From contig JAKQEQ010000084.1 of assembly GCA_029556545.1 (NCBI GenBank), positions 64,305-106,438 on the forward strand: 42,134 nt of DNA, written 5' to 3'. This stretch comes from Candidatus Hydrogenedentota bacterium (GTDB lineage Bacteria; Hydrogenedentota; Hydrogenedentia; Hydrogenedentales; JAGMZX01). Positions 30,730 through 39,900 of this stretch are shown here, piece after piece. The translations under genes were made by a program, and so were the position numbers. Each line of letters opens with the position of its first letter. The stretch's first letter is position 1. The notes beneath the pieces were generated by a model. It made no database searches. It saw nothing but the letters and a program-made list of their open reading frames with translations, and had not been told where the DNA came from.

Positions 30730-31053
30730 CTAATCCAATCGAATCTCGAAGCCCACCGCCGGCTTCAAGATGGCGTTTATATACGCGTCCGTGCCGGCTT
30801 CCTCCTCCTCGAAGGCGGGACAATAAATGACCAACGGACGGCCCTTGTGTCGCGCCAACCGGTTGCGACGCCACTCCGAGAGCTTGTCCCGAAGGCTCTC
30901 GTCGATGATGAGCACTTCCGTGTCGCCCGCAAGCAATTCCTCGATCAGGGCGTCCGCTTCCTTGACGTCGCGCGTCTCGTGAACGCGAACGCCCGTCAGC
31001 CCGAGTCCCAGGCTCATCGTCGGCTGCCCTATCGCCACAATATTCGTCGCCAT
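30730..31053 (-). CDS. atpF: V-type ATP synthase subunit F
   Basis: 107 residues, the small Rossmann-like subunit that sits on subunit D in the central stalk and tunes ATP hydrolysis. MATNIVAIGQPTMSLGLGLTGVRVHE shows the strand and G-L-x-G-[IV] pattern; EVLIIDESLRDKLSE and PLVIYCPAFEEEEAGTDAYINAILKPAVGFEI match family ends (I-[KR]-x-A-[IV]-G). Length is normal (about 100). Start lies 26 bases after the atpC stop. Downstream is the 79-base repeat gap before atpA. Confidence 0.92.
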   Translation of the reverse strand: MATNIVAIGQPTMSLGLGLTGVRVHETRDVKEADALIEELLAGDTEVLIIDESLRDKLSEWRRNRLARHKGRPLVIYCPAFEEEEAGTDAYINAILKPAVGFEIRLD

Positions 31054-31079
31054 CCGTCTTACTAGCCTCTAGCCTCTCC

Positions 31080-32141
31080 TCAAACAAACACCAGTTCCTC
31101 GCGAACGCGCCCCGACGGCAAGTGGCCCGCAAGACCCCGCGCGATCAGCCGCAGGTTGATCCCCTCGTTGTACTTCCGCCACGAATAGTCCATCGCGACG
31201 GCCAACCCGAGCGGGTCACGCACCGCAAGCCGGCGGAGTTCGCGCAGAAGCGCCTGCTCGAAAAGCCGCTCGACCGGCGAAAACCGGTGCGTCTGCATAA
31301 ACTGATACAGTTCCTCCAGAAAATCCCGGTAGCGGGTGCCGCCCAACATTTCCGCCGCTTGCGCCGCGTCGTCAGCCTCGATGAGGCGCCGCAGCAGCGC
31401 GGGCGCCAGCGTGCCCTCGGGCAACAGCCGGTCCATTGATGCCGGGACCGGGGCCGGTTCCCGAAGACGCTCGAAGATCAACCGCAGGTTGATCCGGTCT
31501 ATCTCGAGTTGGAAGAAGAAGTGGAGCAGCCGGCTGTCCTGATCCTCCGCGTCCTTCAATCGCGCCGCGCCGCGCACGAAGTAGTGCCTGTCCAGCGCCT
31601 CGTCGAGCAGCGCCAGGTCGCGCGTCGCGCTGTAAGCGGGCAGCGCCGCGCTCAATCCGCCGCACAATTCCGAGTCCCAGACGATCAACTGGCCGCAGAG
31701 CGCTTCCACGGTCTCGCATTGCGCGAGCCGCCGCTGCACTCCCGGAGGCATGTGCGCACCGGGCGCCAGCGCGCCGAGGGCCTCATCCAGATCAAGTCCC
31801 TGGTGCCGGACCCGCAGAAGCGACTTGACCGAGTTCAAGTCCCACCGCCGAAGGAAGAGATCCAAGAACTCACGCGGGCGTCCCGCGGCGCGCACCGTGA
31901 GCAGACGCGCCGTTGCGACCAGGTTGCGCGTCACGGCTTCCTCGACGGCGTCGGCCCCCTGATTGTGCGAAAGGGCCTCGGCCATTTGCTCATGGTACGG
32001 GGAATCCAGCAGGGCGTCAATCATCTTGGCAAGGTCGTTCTGATGGAGAAACTCCTCAAGCCGCGCGCGAGTGAAGAGCAGGCTCTTCAAGCTGCGCACG
32101 CGCGCGTTCATATACGCGAATTGAGGATCAATCACCGGCAT
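31080..32141 (-). CDS. atpC: V-type ATP synthase subunit C
   Basis: 353 residues, subunit C/d, the funnel that docks the shaft on the c-ring. All-helical, three repeat-like bundles, no membrane span: FAYMNARVRSLKSLLFTRARLEEFL, FLDLFLRRWDLNSVKSLLRVRHQG (a hallmark W/Y-D-[LIV]-x-N-[LIV]-[KR]-x-[LIV]-[LI]-[KR]), FFQLEIDRINLRLIFERLR (second N-L-[KR]-x-[IL]), and YSWRKYNEGINLRLIARGLA (third, with C-terminal N-[LIV]-R-x-I). Length fits the family. The ATG lies 3 bases after the atpE stop, so translation is coupled. Confidence 0.93.
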   Translation of the reverse strand: MPVIDPQFAYMNARVRSLKSLLFTRARLEEFLHQNDLAKMIDALLDSPYHEQMAEALSHNQGADAVEEAVTRNLVATARLLTVRAAGRPREFLDLFLRRWDLNSVKSLLRVRHQGLDLDEALGALAPGAHMPPGVQRRLAQCETVEALCGQLIVWDSELCGGLSAALPAYSATRDLALLDEALDRHYFVRGAARLKDAEDQDSRLLHFFFQLEIDRINLRLIFERLREPAPVPASMDRLLPEGTLAPALLRRLIEADDAAQAAEMLGGTRYRDFLEELYQFMQTHRFSPVERLFEQALLRELRRLAVRDPLGLAVAMDYSWRKYNEGINLRLIARGLAGHLPSGRVREELVFV

Positions 32142-32144
32142 CAG

Positions 32145-32741
32145 TCACTTCTCCGGCTCAAACAGCCGCTCCATGCAGAGCCTTCGCGCCGCGTTCTCCC
32201 GCCGCGCAAGGCGTGCGCTCAGCGAATTGGTCGTCCGCCGCGTGCGCGCCCGGTCCTGTACAGCAACACCGTCGCGCAGCGTCGCCAGCGGTATCACCTC
32301 GACCGCCGCGCGGCCATGCGCCGCAAGCCAGTCGCGAACCGCGTCCACGTGCCGCGGCGGCGCCAGCACCACGGCGTCCTCCGGCGCGTCCCTGAACAAC
32401 TCCGCAAGCAACGCATGCAGCACCGGCGCGAACTCGGGACCATCCGCCATGCCCCGGAGATCGTCCATCACGGTCCGAAGAACTTCGTCCGCAATCACGT
32501 CCTTCGTGTTCAGGATGAGCTTCCGGGCTTCGGTCTCCGCATGCTCACGCGCGCGCGCATCGAGGTTCCCGATCTCCGCACGCACAGCGGCCAGCGCCGC
32601 CGCGAGATCCGCTGCGGCGTGCTTTCGGGCCGCTTCGCGAAGAGCCACCGCCTCACACCGCGCCTGCGCGAGAATCTCCTCGCGCTGCCGCGCAACCTGC
32701 GACGACATCAATTCCAACAGGGGAGCCGCTTCCACGGGCAT
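32145..32741 (-). CDS. atpE: V-type ATP synthase subunit E
   Basis: 198 residues, peripheral-stalk subunit pairing with subunit G/H. A long N-terminal helix (LLELMSSQVARQREEILAQARCEAVALREAARKHAAADLAAALAAVRAEI, ~8-60) is Ala/Arg/Glu-rich coiled coil, and the C-terminal half is a small alpha/beta domain (PEFAPVLHALLAELFRDAPEDAVVLAPPRHVDAV...DGVAVQDRARTRRTTNSLSARL with the R-T-x-x-N-[ST] end). The last ~20 residues are basic. Length matches E (about 190-210). Start lies 16 bases after the atpK stop. Assignment rests on operon position plus fold, as sequence identity in this family is low. Confidence 0.85.
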   Translation of the reverse strand: MPVEAAPLLELMSSQVARQREEILAQARCEAVALREAARKHAAADLAAALAAVRAEIGNLDARAREHAETEARKLILNTKDVIADEVLRTVMDDLRGMADGPEFAPVLHALLAELFRDAPEDAVVLAPPRHVDAVRDWLAAHGRAAVEVIPLATLRDGVAVQDRARTRRTTNSLSARLARRENAARRLCMERLFEPEK

Positions 32742-32757
32742 AACTGATCGCTCCGTA

Positions 32758-33120
32758 CTACAGATTCAGGGCAATCACAATCCCCAATACGAACCCGAGC
32801 ACGACCATCGTCTCGGGCAGCGCGACCAAAATGAACACCCGGCCGAACAGTTCCGGCTTCTCGGCCATGGCGCCCGTGCCGCCCGCGCCGATGGCCGACT
32901 GGGCACGACCGGTGGCAAAGGCCCCGCCCGCAACGCACAGCGCGGCGGCGAGCGCGATCCCGAGCGCGCGGATGCCCGCGCCCACCGAGATGTTCCCGAC
33001 CGCCTGCGCGGCGTCCGGCGCTTCCTCCGCTGCGAAGACCGCGGGCGCGGCAAGCAGCATCGTCGCCACGAGCACGGCCGAGAGTAGACCGACGTTACTT
33101 ACAAACGATCCTTTTACCAT
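32758..33120 (-). CDS. atpK: V-type ATP synthase subunit K (c-ring proteolipid)
   Basis: 120 residues, the membrane rotor ring that carries H+ or Na+. An N-terminal hydrophobic segment with AAPAVFA-AE (residues ~11-31) looks like a cleavable signal peptide, and then one hairpin: helix 1 ~44-75 (VGAGIRALGIALAAALCVAGGAFATG) with G-A-x-G-x-G-type turns GAGGTGAMAEKPELFG, and helix 2 ~94-119 with the ion carboxylate E103 (VALPETMVVLG). So it is a single-hairpin proteolipid. Q74 in helix 1 and T104 beside E103 are candidates for Na+ coordination, but ion specificity cannot be fixed by eye. Overlaps the atpI stop by 7 bases; AAAGGAA precedes its ATG. Confidence 0.92.
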   Translation of the reverse strand: MVKGSFVSNVGLLSAVLVATMLLAAPAVFAAEEAPDAAQAVGNISVGAGIRALGIALAAALCVAGGAFATGRAQSAIGAGGTGAMAEKPELFGRVFILVALPETMVVLGFVLGIVIALNL

Positions 33121-35048
33121 GACAGTTCCTTTCTAAACGGTTCGTAACTCCGTCCTTCCGGTTCATAAAACTTGGGCAGGAACTCGACGTAATTCAGACG
33201 CAACGAGTGGATCGTCGGGCTGAATACGCCGATCCCGATATTGAGCAGATGAATAATCCCCGCGAGAGGAATGCCGATGACGATCCCCGACCACCCCGGC
33301 ATCCCCAGCACGGCGTTTGCCAGGTCCGCAAGGACTACGGACGCCAGGCCCAGCGCCATCAGACGGCCATAGGACAGAATGTTCGAGGTCAGGCCGATAA
33401 TCTCCATAACGCCCATCGCAGCCATGGCGCCCATGGCGTGGACCAGCAACACGATCGCGGCCGCAAACAACAGCCCCGCCGTGAGAAGTGTCGGTCCCAT
33501 GCCGCCCGGGAAGTAACCGAGAATGCCCGCCACCGCGACAAGGAGCGCGGCCAGACCCAGCAACATGCCGAGCTTCTCCTCCGCGTGCTCCCTGTGCCCG
33601 TGCCGATACCCCTCAACAGCGCCCAAAACAAGGCTGATCGGAACGTGCACAATGCCGTAGCCCACGGCAACGCCGAGCAGCACCAGCGGCTGATGCATCC
33701 GGTGAAATAGAGGATGAAGCCCGAGATACAACTCCGGCAAATTACCGAAAAACTCGCCATATACAATGCCCCAAACGATCGAGGACGCGCCCATCCACTG
33801 GGCGATGCTGAAGGCGTCACGCATCAGTTCGTTGCGACCCCACCGCCGCTTCGCCCACGCCGCTACGCCGACGATGAACAATCCGTAACCCGCGTCGCCG
33901 AGGATGAACCCGTAAAACAACACGAACGATATGGCGACTATCCACGTCGGGTCGAGCGTCCCGTATTTCGGCGGGTCGAACATGCGCAGAATAAGCTGGA
34001 ACGGCTTAAATATGCCGTAATTGCGCAGCAGCGTCGGGATGCGCCGTCGGTCCAACTCCGTCTGCGGCAGTCTGCCCACCACCGCCTGCGCGCCGAAGCG
34101 CTGCTGGACCGCCCGGCGAAACGCCTCATAGGTGTCCGTCGGAATCCAGCCGTGCACCACCGTGACGAGTCGGCTCTCAGCCAGGGAACGTACGACGGAC
34201 AACTGCGCCAATCGGTCCGTAATAGCCCGGTCAAGCGCATGGAGAGCCGGGCCTTGCGCCAACGAGAACTCCGCGCGCTCGACCCCCAGTCGCTCAAGTT
34301 CCGCGTCGAAGCCGCGAAGCTTCGCGTCGATGCGCCGAAGCGCCTCCTCGATGGTAATCCCCGTCAGCGTCTTGTCGGGCACATCGAGCGGTATGATGCC
34401 CCGTTCGCGCAGAATCTCGCCCACAGCGTCCCCGCGACCCGCCGGATGCGTGACCACGGCGACGATGTTCGTGCGGTCCATCATCCGCCGCGCGAGGTCG
34501 CACTCGGGACCCACGTCCCGGATGATCTGCTTTTCGAGGTCGTCGAGGTCTTCCGCCGCCGCAGCGGGGATAATCATGGCCTTTGCCGTCACCCCAAGCA
34601 GCGCGCGGCGCTCGGCCATCAACGGCGCCACGTTCTCGAGTACGCGGCGATAGTTGCGCAGGACGTCCTTATTATCCTGAATGTTCAACCGCCGCCGCGC
34701 CAGAGACCGCAACGTGCGGTGGCACATGCGCACCGTGTTCCCCCACGCTTCAATATCGGGATTATCTCCCGCGAAGTCCCGCGCCGCGGCGTCAACGGCG
34801 TCAAGCAACGGCGTCACGGCCAACAACGGCATAGCCTCGCGTGCCAGACGCCGCAGTTCCTCGAGCGTGTCGAATTCCTCCTTCCGCTCGCGCGGCAGGT
34901 GCACCCGGTGCAGGTAGCCCGGGTAGTTCTCCAGCGCCAAGGGCACGTCTTCCATGTGCATGACGCCCTGCTCCTGGAGGAACGCAATCATGGCATCGAG
35001 CTCCGACCGGAGAAAAACCACCTCGACACGTTCCATGGCGGCAATCAT
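33114..35048 (-). CDS. atpI: V-type ATP synthase subunit I (a-subunit)
   Basis: 644 residues, membrane stator that carries the ion path. The soluble N-terminal half (~1-345) is coiled-coil and alpha/beta (MERVEVVFLRSELDAMIAFLQEQGVMHMEDV at start). Seven to eight membrane helices follow after residue ~365 (PTWIVAISFVLFYGFILGDAGYGLF...). The essential stator arginine is R562 in NILSYGRLMALGLASVVLA, the conserved S-Y-x-R-L-x-A-L-G-L-A motif. The C-terminus LRLNYVEFLPKFYEPEGRSYEPF is highly conserved. Start chosen at ATG 35048, which overlaps the upstream stop as ATGA; ATG 35036 (MERVEVV) is the alternative. No oddities. Confidence 0.95.
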   Translation of the reverse strand: MIAAMERVEVVFLRSELDAMIAFLQEQGVMHMEDVPLALENYPGYLHRVHLPRERKEEFDTLEELRRLAREAMPLLAVTPLLDAVDAAARDFAGDNPDIEAWGNTVRMCHRTLRSLARRRLNIQDNKDVLRNYRRVLENVAPLMAERRALLGVTAKAMIIPAAAAEDLDDLEKQIIRDVGPECDLARRMMDRTNIVAVVTHPAGRGDAVGEILRERGIIPLDVPDKTLTGITIEEALRRIDAKLRGFDAELERLGVERAEFSLAQGPALHALDRAITDRLAQLSVVRSLAESRLVTVVHGWIPTDTYEAFRRAVQQRFGAQAVVGRLPQTELDRRRIPTLLRNYGIFKPFQLILRMFDPPKYGTLDPTWIVAISFVLFYGFILGDAGYGLFIVGVAAWAKRRWGRNELMRDAFSIAQWMGASSIVWGIVYGEFFGNLPELYLGLHPLFHRMHQPLVLLGVAVGYGIVHVPISLVLGAVEGYRHGHREHAEEKLGMLLGLAALLVAVAGILGYFPGGMGPTLLTAGLLFAAAIVLLVHAMGAMAAMGVMEIIGLTSNILSYGRLMALGLASVVLADLANAVLGMPGWSGIVIGIPLAGIIHLLNIGIGVFSPTIHSLRLNYVEFLPKFYEPEGRSYEPFRKELSW

Positions 35049-35383
35049 GTTCCACCGCCCTCCTGGCCGGCGGGCAGGATGAGCCGCAGGACCTCCTCCT
35101 TCACCCGGTCCACCTTCCCGGCGGTCTCCCGGCGAATCCGGTCCACTTCCCGTTCCGCCGCATCGAGCGTCTCACGGGCCAGGCGCTCGCGCGTCGCGGC
35201 CGCCTCGGCCCGCAGGCACGCGACTTCGGCGTTCAATTCCGCCTCCGCGCTCTGCTCCAGGGCAGCGACTTCCGCGCGGGCATCGTCGAGCAGACGTCGC
35301 GCCTCCGCTTCAGCGGCCGCGACTTGCTGCATGAGCGCCTGTTCGTGCTCGGCGACGATTTCCAATGGGGTACGTTCGTTCAC
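35045..35383 (-). CDS. V-type ATP synthase subunit G/H (peripheral stalk)
   Basis: 112 residues, first gene of the operon, from a GTG start (MNERTPLEIVAEHEQALMQQV). It is one continuous Ala/Glu/Arg-rich helix (~8-100), the expected shape of the AhaH/NtpG stalk subunit that pairs with subunit E. The C-terminal GQEGGGT is flexible. Its stop overlaps the atpI ATG. Only weak ribosome complementarity (GAGGCAGG) is visible. Position and shape give the assignment, since coiled coils are uninformative in sequence. Confidence 0.8.
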   Translation of the reverse strand: MNERTPLEIVAEHEQALMQQVAAAEAEARRLLDDARAEVAALEQSAEAELNAEVACLRAEAAATRERLARETLDAAEREVDRIRRETAGKVDRVKEEVLRLILPAGQEGGGT

Positions 35384-35468
35384 ACTACAACACCTGCCTC
35401 AACTTCAGATGGGAACGACGGGTGTTGCCCGCCGCAGGCCGCCGGATACGACTCTCCGCTCGCGTCGC

Positions 35469-35484
35469 TTCCCGCATGCGGGAA
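35469..35484. promoter_or_regulatory. Perfect 16-bp palindrome
   Basis: TTCCCGCATGCGGGAA is self-complementary. It lies about 90-100 bases upstream of the V-ATPase operon start, inside its predicted leader. Centred on CATG like 4207-4224. Operator or hairpin; role unknown. Confidence 0.5.
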
Positions 35485-35587
35485 AACAGGGACAAGACCC
35501 GTGCAAATCGAAGATGCGTGCGCCGTCTCGGACCCTCTTCCGCCACAGGGCCGATCGGCTGCTCTAATTGCGAAAAACTCGGGGCGA

Positions 35588-35617
35588 ATCATGGCAACTA
35601 CACACACTCCAAGTCAA
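35588..35617 (-). promoter_or_regulatory. Candidate V-ATPase operon promoter
   Basis: On the minus strand TTGACT (35612-35617), 18-base spacer, CATGAT (35588-35593). The leader to the first gene would be about 200 bases. The -10 is poor, so this is tentative. Confidence 0.28.
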
Positions 35618-35667
35618 CATCCGGCCTGAAGCTTGTGCCCCCCGCGAGCAGTCCCCATGAACAGTAG

Positions 35668-35714
35668 GTAGCGCGCCCTTCAGGCCGTTGGAGACGGGCT
35701 TCAGCCCGCGCTAC
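35668..35714. repeat. Cloverleaf-forming repeat, copy 2
   Basis: Outer arms GTAGCGCG (35668-35675) and CGCGCTAC (35707-35714), 8 bp perfect, enclose CC-TTCA-GG (35677-35684) and CGGGC-TTCA-GCCCG (35695-35708, sharing two bases with the outer stem). Same plan and CTTCAGG core as the copy at 30672-30721. Confidence 0.7.
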
Positions 35715-36068
35715 TTACCTCGGCGACGATCGGGTGGTGCGCAGTCGGCCGTTACGCTATCTCCGCGTCTCACCGGTCAGGCCGCGACATCATACCGGCG
35801 TCTGTCAGCGATAAACCACACCCTCCACGACCCGACCCGGGCCGGAAAGGGAAATGTCTCGCTTGTTGACGCGTTGGGTTAACGCCCGAACCTGCCAGTT
35901 CATTCCTTATTTCGGATATCTTTGTCGAATTTTCGCGTTTAGCCGGCCGCCATCGGCAGTTCCAGCCGATTTCGCCCGAATTCCGCAAGAAACACGGCCA
36001 AGACCGATCTGATCACGGCCATGGCATAAATCGTTATTGAGAATTGTTAGCAAGCTTGCAAGGAATGA

Positions 36069-36127
36069 GCTGCCGCCTGTGGGTTAGGTAAACAGACCCG
36101 TTTGCGGACCCGGCGTGAGGCGGCAGC
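36069..36127 (+). ncRNA. Structured leader upstream of actA
   Basis: GCTGCCGCCT (36069-36078) and AGGCGGCAGC (36118-36127) are perfect 10-bp inverted arms. The 39-base interior can form further pairs (GGGT/ACCC). It sits 123-181 bases before the actA start on the plus strand. I matched it to no riboswitch or SRP/RNase P/tmRNA consensus I know. It could be a 5' leader, a small RNA or an operator. Confidence 0.35.
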
Positions 36128-36249
36128 AACGTTGCGTTCCCGGTGGGCATCTTGAACCTTGGCCGGGGGCGTTGGCGCACGGGTGGGATGCGATGCGGTG
36201 GTCTTCAGCGGTCCTCTCGAGGCCGTCTCGATGAAAGGGCTAAGTGCAC

Positions 36250-36906
36250 GTGGCACAAGTGTTTAACGAGAGCGCCAACACACTCGCGCGGGCAAGCCTC
36301 GTGGTGGCGGCGGTGGCGCTGATTGCGGGCGGCGGACTGGCGGTAGCGCTCTATCGTTCGTCCTACGTGACCCAGGTCGGCATCGCCAAAGACCAGCCGA
36401 TACCGTTCAGTCATCAACGCCATGTCGCCGGCAACGGCATCGACTGCCGCTATTGCCACACTTCCGTTGAAACCGGCGCCTTCGCGGGAATCCCTCCCAC
36501 CGAGACCTGTATGACCTGCCACTCGCAGGTGTTGACCGAAGCGAACCTCATTCAGCCCCTGCACGACAGTTGGAACTCCGGCGCGCCGGTCCGCTGGACC
36601 CGCGTAAGCGACCTGCCCGACTTCACCTATTTCGATCACAGCATTCATATCGCGAAGGGCGTCGGCTGCACGACGTGCCACGGCCCCGTCGATCAGATGC
36701 CGCTCACGTGGAAAGCGGAAACGTTCCACATGTCGTGGTGCCTGCAATGCCATCGCGCCCCGGAGAAGTTCGTCCGCCCGAAGGAACTCGTCTTCGACGT
36801 GAAGTGGACGCCGCCGACGGACCAGTTTGCGCAGGGGGCGCGACTTGTCGAGGAATACGGCATCAAGAAGGAACAACTGACCGACTGCTCGGTCTGTCAT
36901 CGGTAG
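36250..36906 (+). CDS. actA: Alternative complex III pentaheme cytochrome c subunit ActA
   Basis: 218 residues from GTG 36250 (MAQVFNESANTLARAS, the family's usual start; AAAGGG ends 10 bases upstream); GTG 36244 is two codons earlier. A membrane anchor at ~14-36 leaves the rest in the periplasm. Five CxxCH heme sites: C66-H70, C87-H91, C140-H144, C164-H168, C213-H217, the count expected for ActA. It carries electrons from the Fe-S subunit toward the acceptor (cytochrome c or an oxidase) in the quinol-oxidising alternative complex III. First gene of act, 42 bases before actB. Divergent from the V-ATPase operon. Confidence 0.95.
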   Translation: MAQVFNESANTLARASLVVAAVALIAGGGLAVALYRSSYVTQVGIAKDQPIPFSHQRHVAGNGIDCRYCHTSVETGAFAGIPPTETCMTCHSQVLTEANLIQPLHDSWNSGAPVRWTRVSDLPDFTYFDHSIHIAKGVGCTTCHGPVDQMPLTWKAETFHMSWCLQCHRAPEKFVRPKELVFDVKWTPPTDQFAQGARLVEEYGIKKEQLTDCSVCHR

Positions 36907-36948
36907 GGCGGCGCGGAAGCACGCCACCGGATATATGGTCTGGAGAAC

Positions 36949-39900
36949 ATGGAAGCAAGCGTAGAACACGCACCGGTCGATTACGAGGCGCTGCGGGCGC
37001 GCCTTGCGCACGAGACGGGGCCATTGTATTGGCGCAGCCTTGAAGAACTCGCCACGCTCGATGAATTCGACGCGCTGGTCCACCGCGAGTTCCCGAGCGG
37101 CGCGACCGATCCCCTCGATCCCGTGAGCCGGCGCAATTTCCTCAAGGTCATGGGCGCATCCATCATGCTGTCGGGACTCGCCAGTTGCGCGCGCCAGCCC
37201 GACGAGCAGATCGTCCCCTACGTCAAGCAGCCGGAGCAGACCGTCCCCGGCAAGGCCCAGTATTTCGCCACCGCGACAACGCTGGGCGGGTACGGCCTCG
37301 GTCTCGTCGCGACAAGCCACACGAACCGCCCGACCAAGCTTGAGGGACTCAAGGAACACCCCTCGTCCCTCGGGCGTACCGACGCCTTTGCGCAGGCGAC
37401 GCTGCTCGACCTCTACGACCCGGACCGCCTGGACACCGTCCGCCAGGACGGCCACGAACGCGATTACCAGGCGCTTGTGTCGGCCCTGCGGCCCGTCCTC
37501 GAACGCATCGCCACGAACCAGGGCGCGGGCCTCCACCTCCTCACCGAAACGGTCACCTCGCCCACGTTCGGGCGGCAGATGGCCCAATTACGCGAGCGCT
37601 TCCCCCAACTCCGGTGGCATCAGTACGAGCCGGCAAACCGCGACAACGCGCGCCAAGGGGCGCTCGACGCCTTCGGCGTATATGTCCAGACCCTCTACGA
37701 CTTCAAGAAGGCGGCGCTAGTGCTCTCCCTTGACGCGGACTTCCTGTGCGTCGGGCCGGGCCGCGTGCGGTACGCGGCGGACTTCGCCGACGCGCGCGAC
37801 GCCGACAACGGCGCCATGAACCGCCTCTACGTCGCCGAATGCGCACCGACGTTGACCGGCGCGAACGCCGACCACCGCCTCTCGCAGCCGTTTTCGCAGA
37901 TCGAGACGCTCGCCCGCGCCCTTGCGCGTCTCTTGGGCGTTTCCGGCGTCGAAGTGGACGCCGAAGCCGTTCGCGCGTTACCCGAAGCCTGGGTGAACGC
38001 CGTGGCGCAAGACCTGCGCGCGGCGGGCCGGGGTCGGAGCATCGTCATCCCCGGCGACGGCCAGCCGCCGGCGGTTCACGCGCTCGCGCACGTCCTCAAC
38101 GACGCGCTCGGCAACGTCGGCGAGACGGTCTTGTACAAGAATCCCATCGAGGTCGAGCCGACCGATCAGACCGCGTCGTTGCGCGGCCTGGTCGAGGACG
38201 CTGCCGCGGGCCGGATCGAGTTATTGGTTATCCTCGGCGGCAATCCCGTTTACAACGCGCCTGCGGATATCGACGTGCTCGGCGCGCTCGAAGCGTTGCG
38301 CGGGAAAACGACGGTCCACCTGACCTCGCACTTCAACGAGACCTCGGCGCACTGCGCGTGGGCCGTGCCGGAAGCCCATTTCCTCGAAGCATGGGGCGAC
38401 GTGCGCGGCCACGACGGTGTCGCGTCCATTGTGCAGCCCCTTATCCTGCCGCTCTATCCCGACGCCAAGTCGGCCCACGAGATACTTGCCCTCCTGCTCG
38501 GCGAGGAAAACGCCTATGGACTCGACATCGTGCGCGAGACGTGGCAGTCAACGCTCGACGACAATGCTTGGAAGACAGCGCTGAGCCGCGGGATTATCCA
38601 AGGTACCGCCGCAGCCGCCGCGCGGTTGCCGCAGCCGCCCCAACCGCCGGGTCCGCACACCCCTCCCCCGCGCTCGGGCGTGGACGTGGTCTTTCGCACG
38701 GACCCCGGCGTGTACGATGGCCGGTTCGCGAACAACGGCTGGCTCCAGGAATTGCCGCGCCCGCTCACGAAGCTGACGTGGGACAACGCGGTGCTGTTGA
38801 GCCGCGCGACGGCCGCGAAATTGGGCGTGCGGGACGAAGACCTTGTCGAGGTGACGATTGCGGGCCGCGGCGTGCGCGGCGCGGCGCTCGTGCAACTCGG
38901 GCACCCCGACGACACGGTGACGCTGCACCTCGGCTATGGCCGCGAACGGGCCGGGCGCGTCGGCGCGGGGCTGGGCTTCAACGCTTACGCCGTGCGCACG
39001 GCGCAAGCGCCGTGGTACGCCACCGGCGCGACGCTCAAGAAGGCCGGCGGGCGGTATCCGCTGGCGCGCACCGAAAGCCATCACCTTATCGAGCAGAGCG
39101 AACACGCGGGCCGCCGCCATCTGGTGCGCGAAGCGCCGCTGGCCCATTTCCGGGAACACCCCGACTTCGCGCAACACATGGGCGCGCACGCGCCCGCCGC
39201 GCATAAGACCCTGTACAAGCCCGAAGAGAAGGCGTACGACGGCTACGCCTGGGGCATGACCATCGACCTGAACCGCTGCATCGGCTGCAACGCCTGCATC
39301 GTGGCGTGTCAGTCCGAGAACAACATCCCGGTTGTCGGCAAGGATCAGGTCATCCGCCAGCGCGAGATGCAGTGGATTCGCGTGGACCGCTACTACAAGG
39401 CGGGCGGCGCCGCGGGTTTCGACGATCCCGAGGTCGTGTTTCAGCCCATCCCGTGCATGCAGTGCGAAAACGCGCCGTGCGAGCCGGTGTGCCCCGTCGG
39501 CGCGACGATGCACAGCAAGGAGGGGCTGAACGACATGGTCTACAACCGCTGCGTCGGCACGCGCTATTGCTCGAACAACTGCCCGTACAAGGTGCGGCGC
39601 TTCAACTTCTACAAGTTCGCCGACCACGACACGCCGCAACTCAAGCTGATGCACAACCCGAACGTGACCGTGCGCGGCCGCGGTGTCATGGAGAAATGCA
39701 CCTACTGTGTGCAGCGCATCAACGCCGCGCGCATCGAGGCGAAACGCGAGAACCGGAGCGTCCGTGACGGAGAAATCGTGACGGCGTGCCAGTCGGCGTG
39801 CCCGGCGGGCGCCATCGTCTTCGGCGACACGCGCGACGCGGCCAGCCGCGTGGCCAAGCTCAAGGCCAACCCGCGCAATTACGGCTTGATCGAAGAGATC

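Larger units (their letters stand above)
35384..36249. other. Divergent spacer between the V-ATPase and act operons
   Basis: About 870 bases with no credible gene: short open frames lack ribosome sites and family-like composition. It carries a 16-bp palindrome (35469-35484), a candidate V-ATPase promoter (35588-35617), cloverleaf repeat copy 2 (35668-35714), a small GCGTT...AACGC hairpin (35871-35885), and a stem-loop leader (36069-36127) before actA. 35885-36060 is comparatively AT-rich and is the most likely place for the act promoter, though no convincing -35/-10 pair was found. Confidence 0.55.

Noticed and set aside
35688-35882. Small plus-strand frame in the divergent spacer
   Set aside because: It starts within the cloverleaf repeat, lacks a ribosome site and family-like composition.
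36069-36127. SRP RNA, RNase P RNA or tmRNA reading of the act leader
   Set aside because: The conserved SRP GGAA tetraloop block, RNase P GAGGAAAGUC and tmRNA GGUUUCGACGGG words are all absent.
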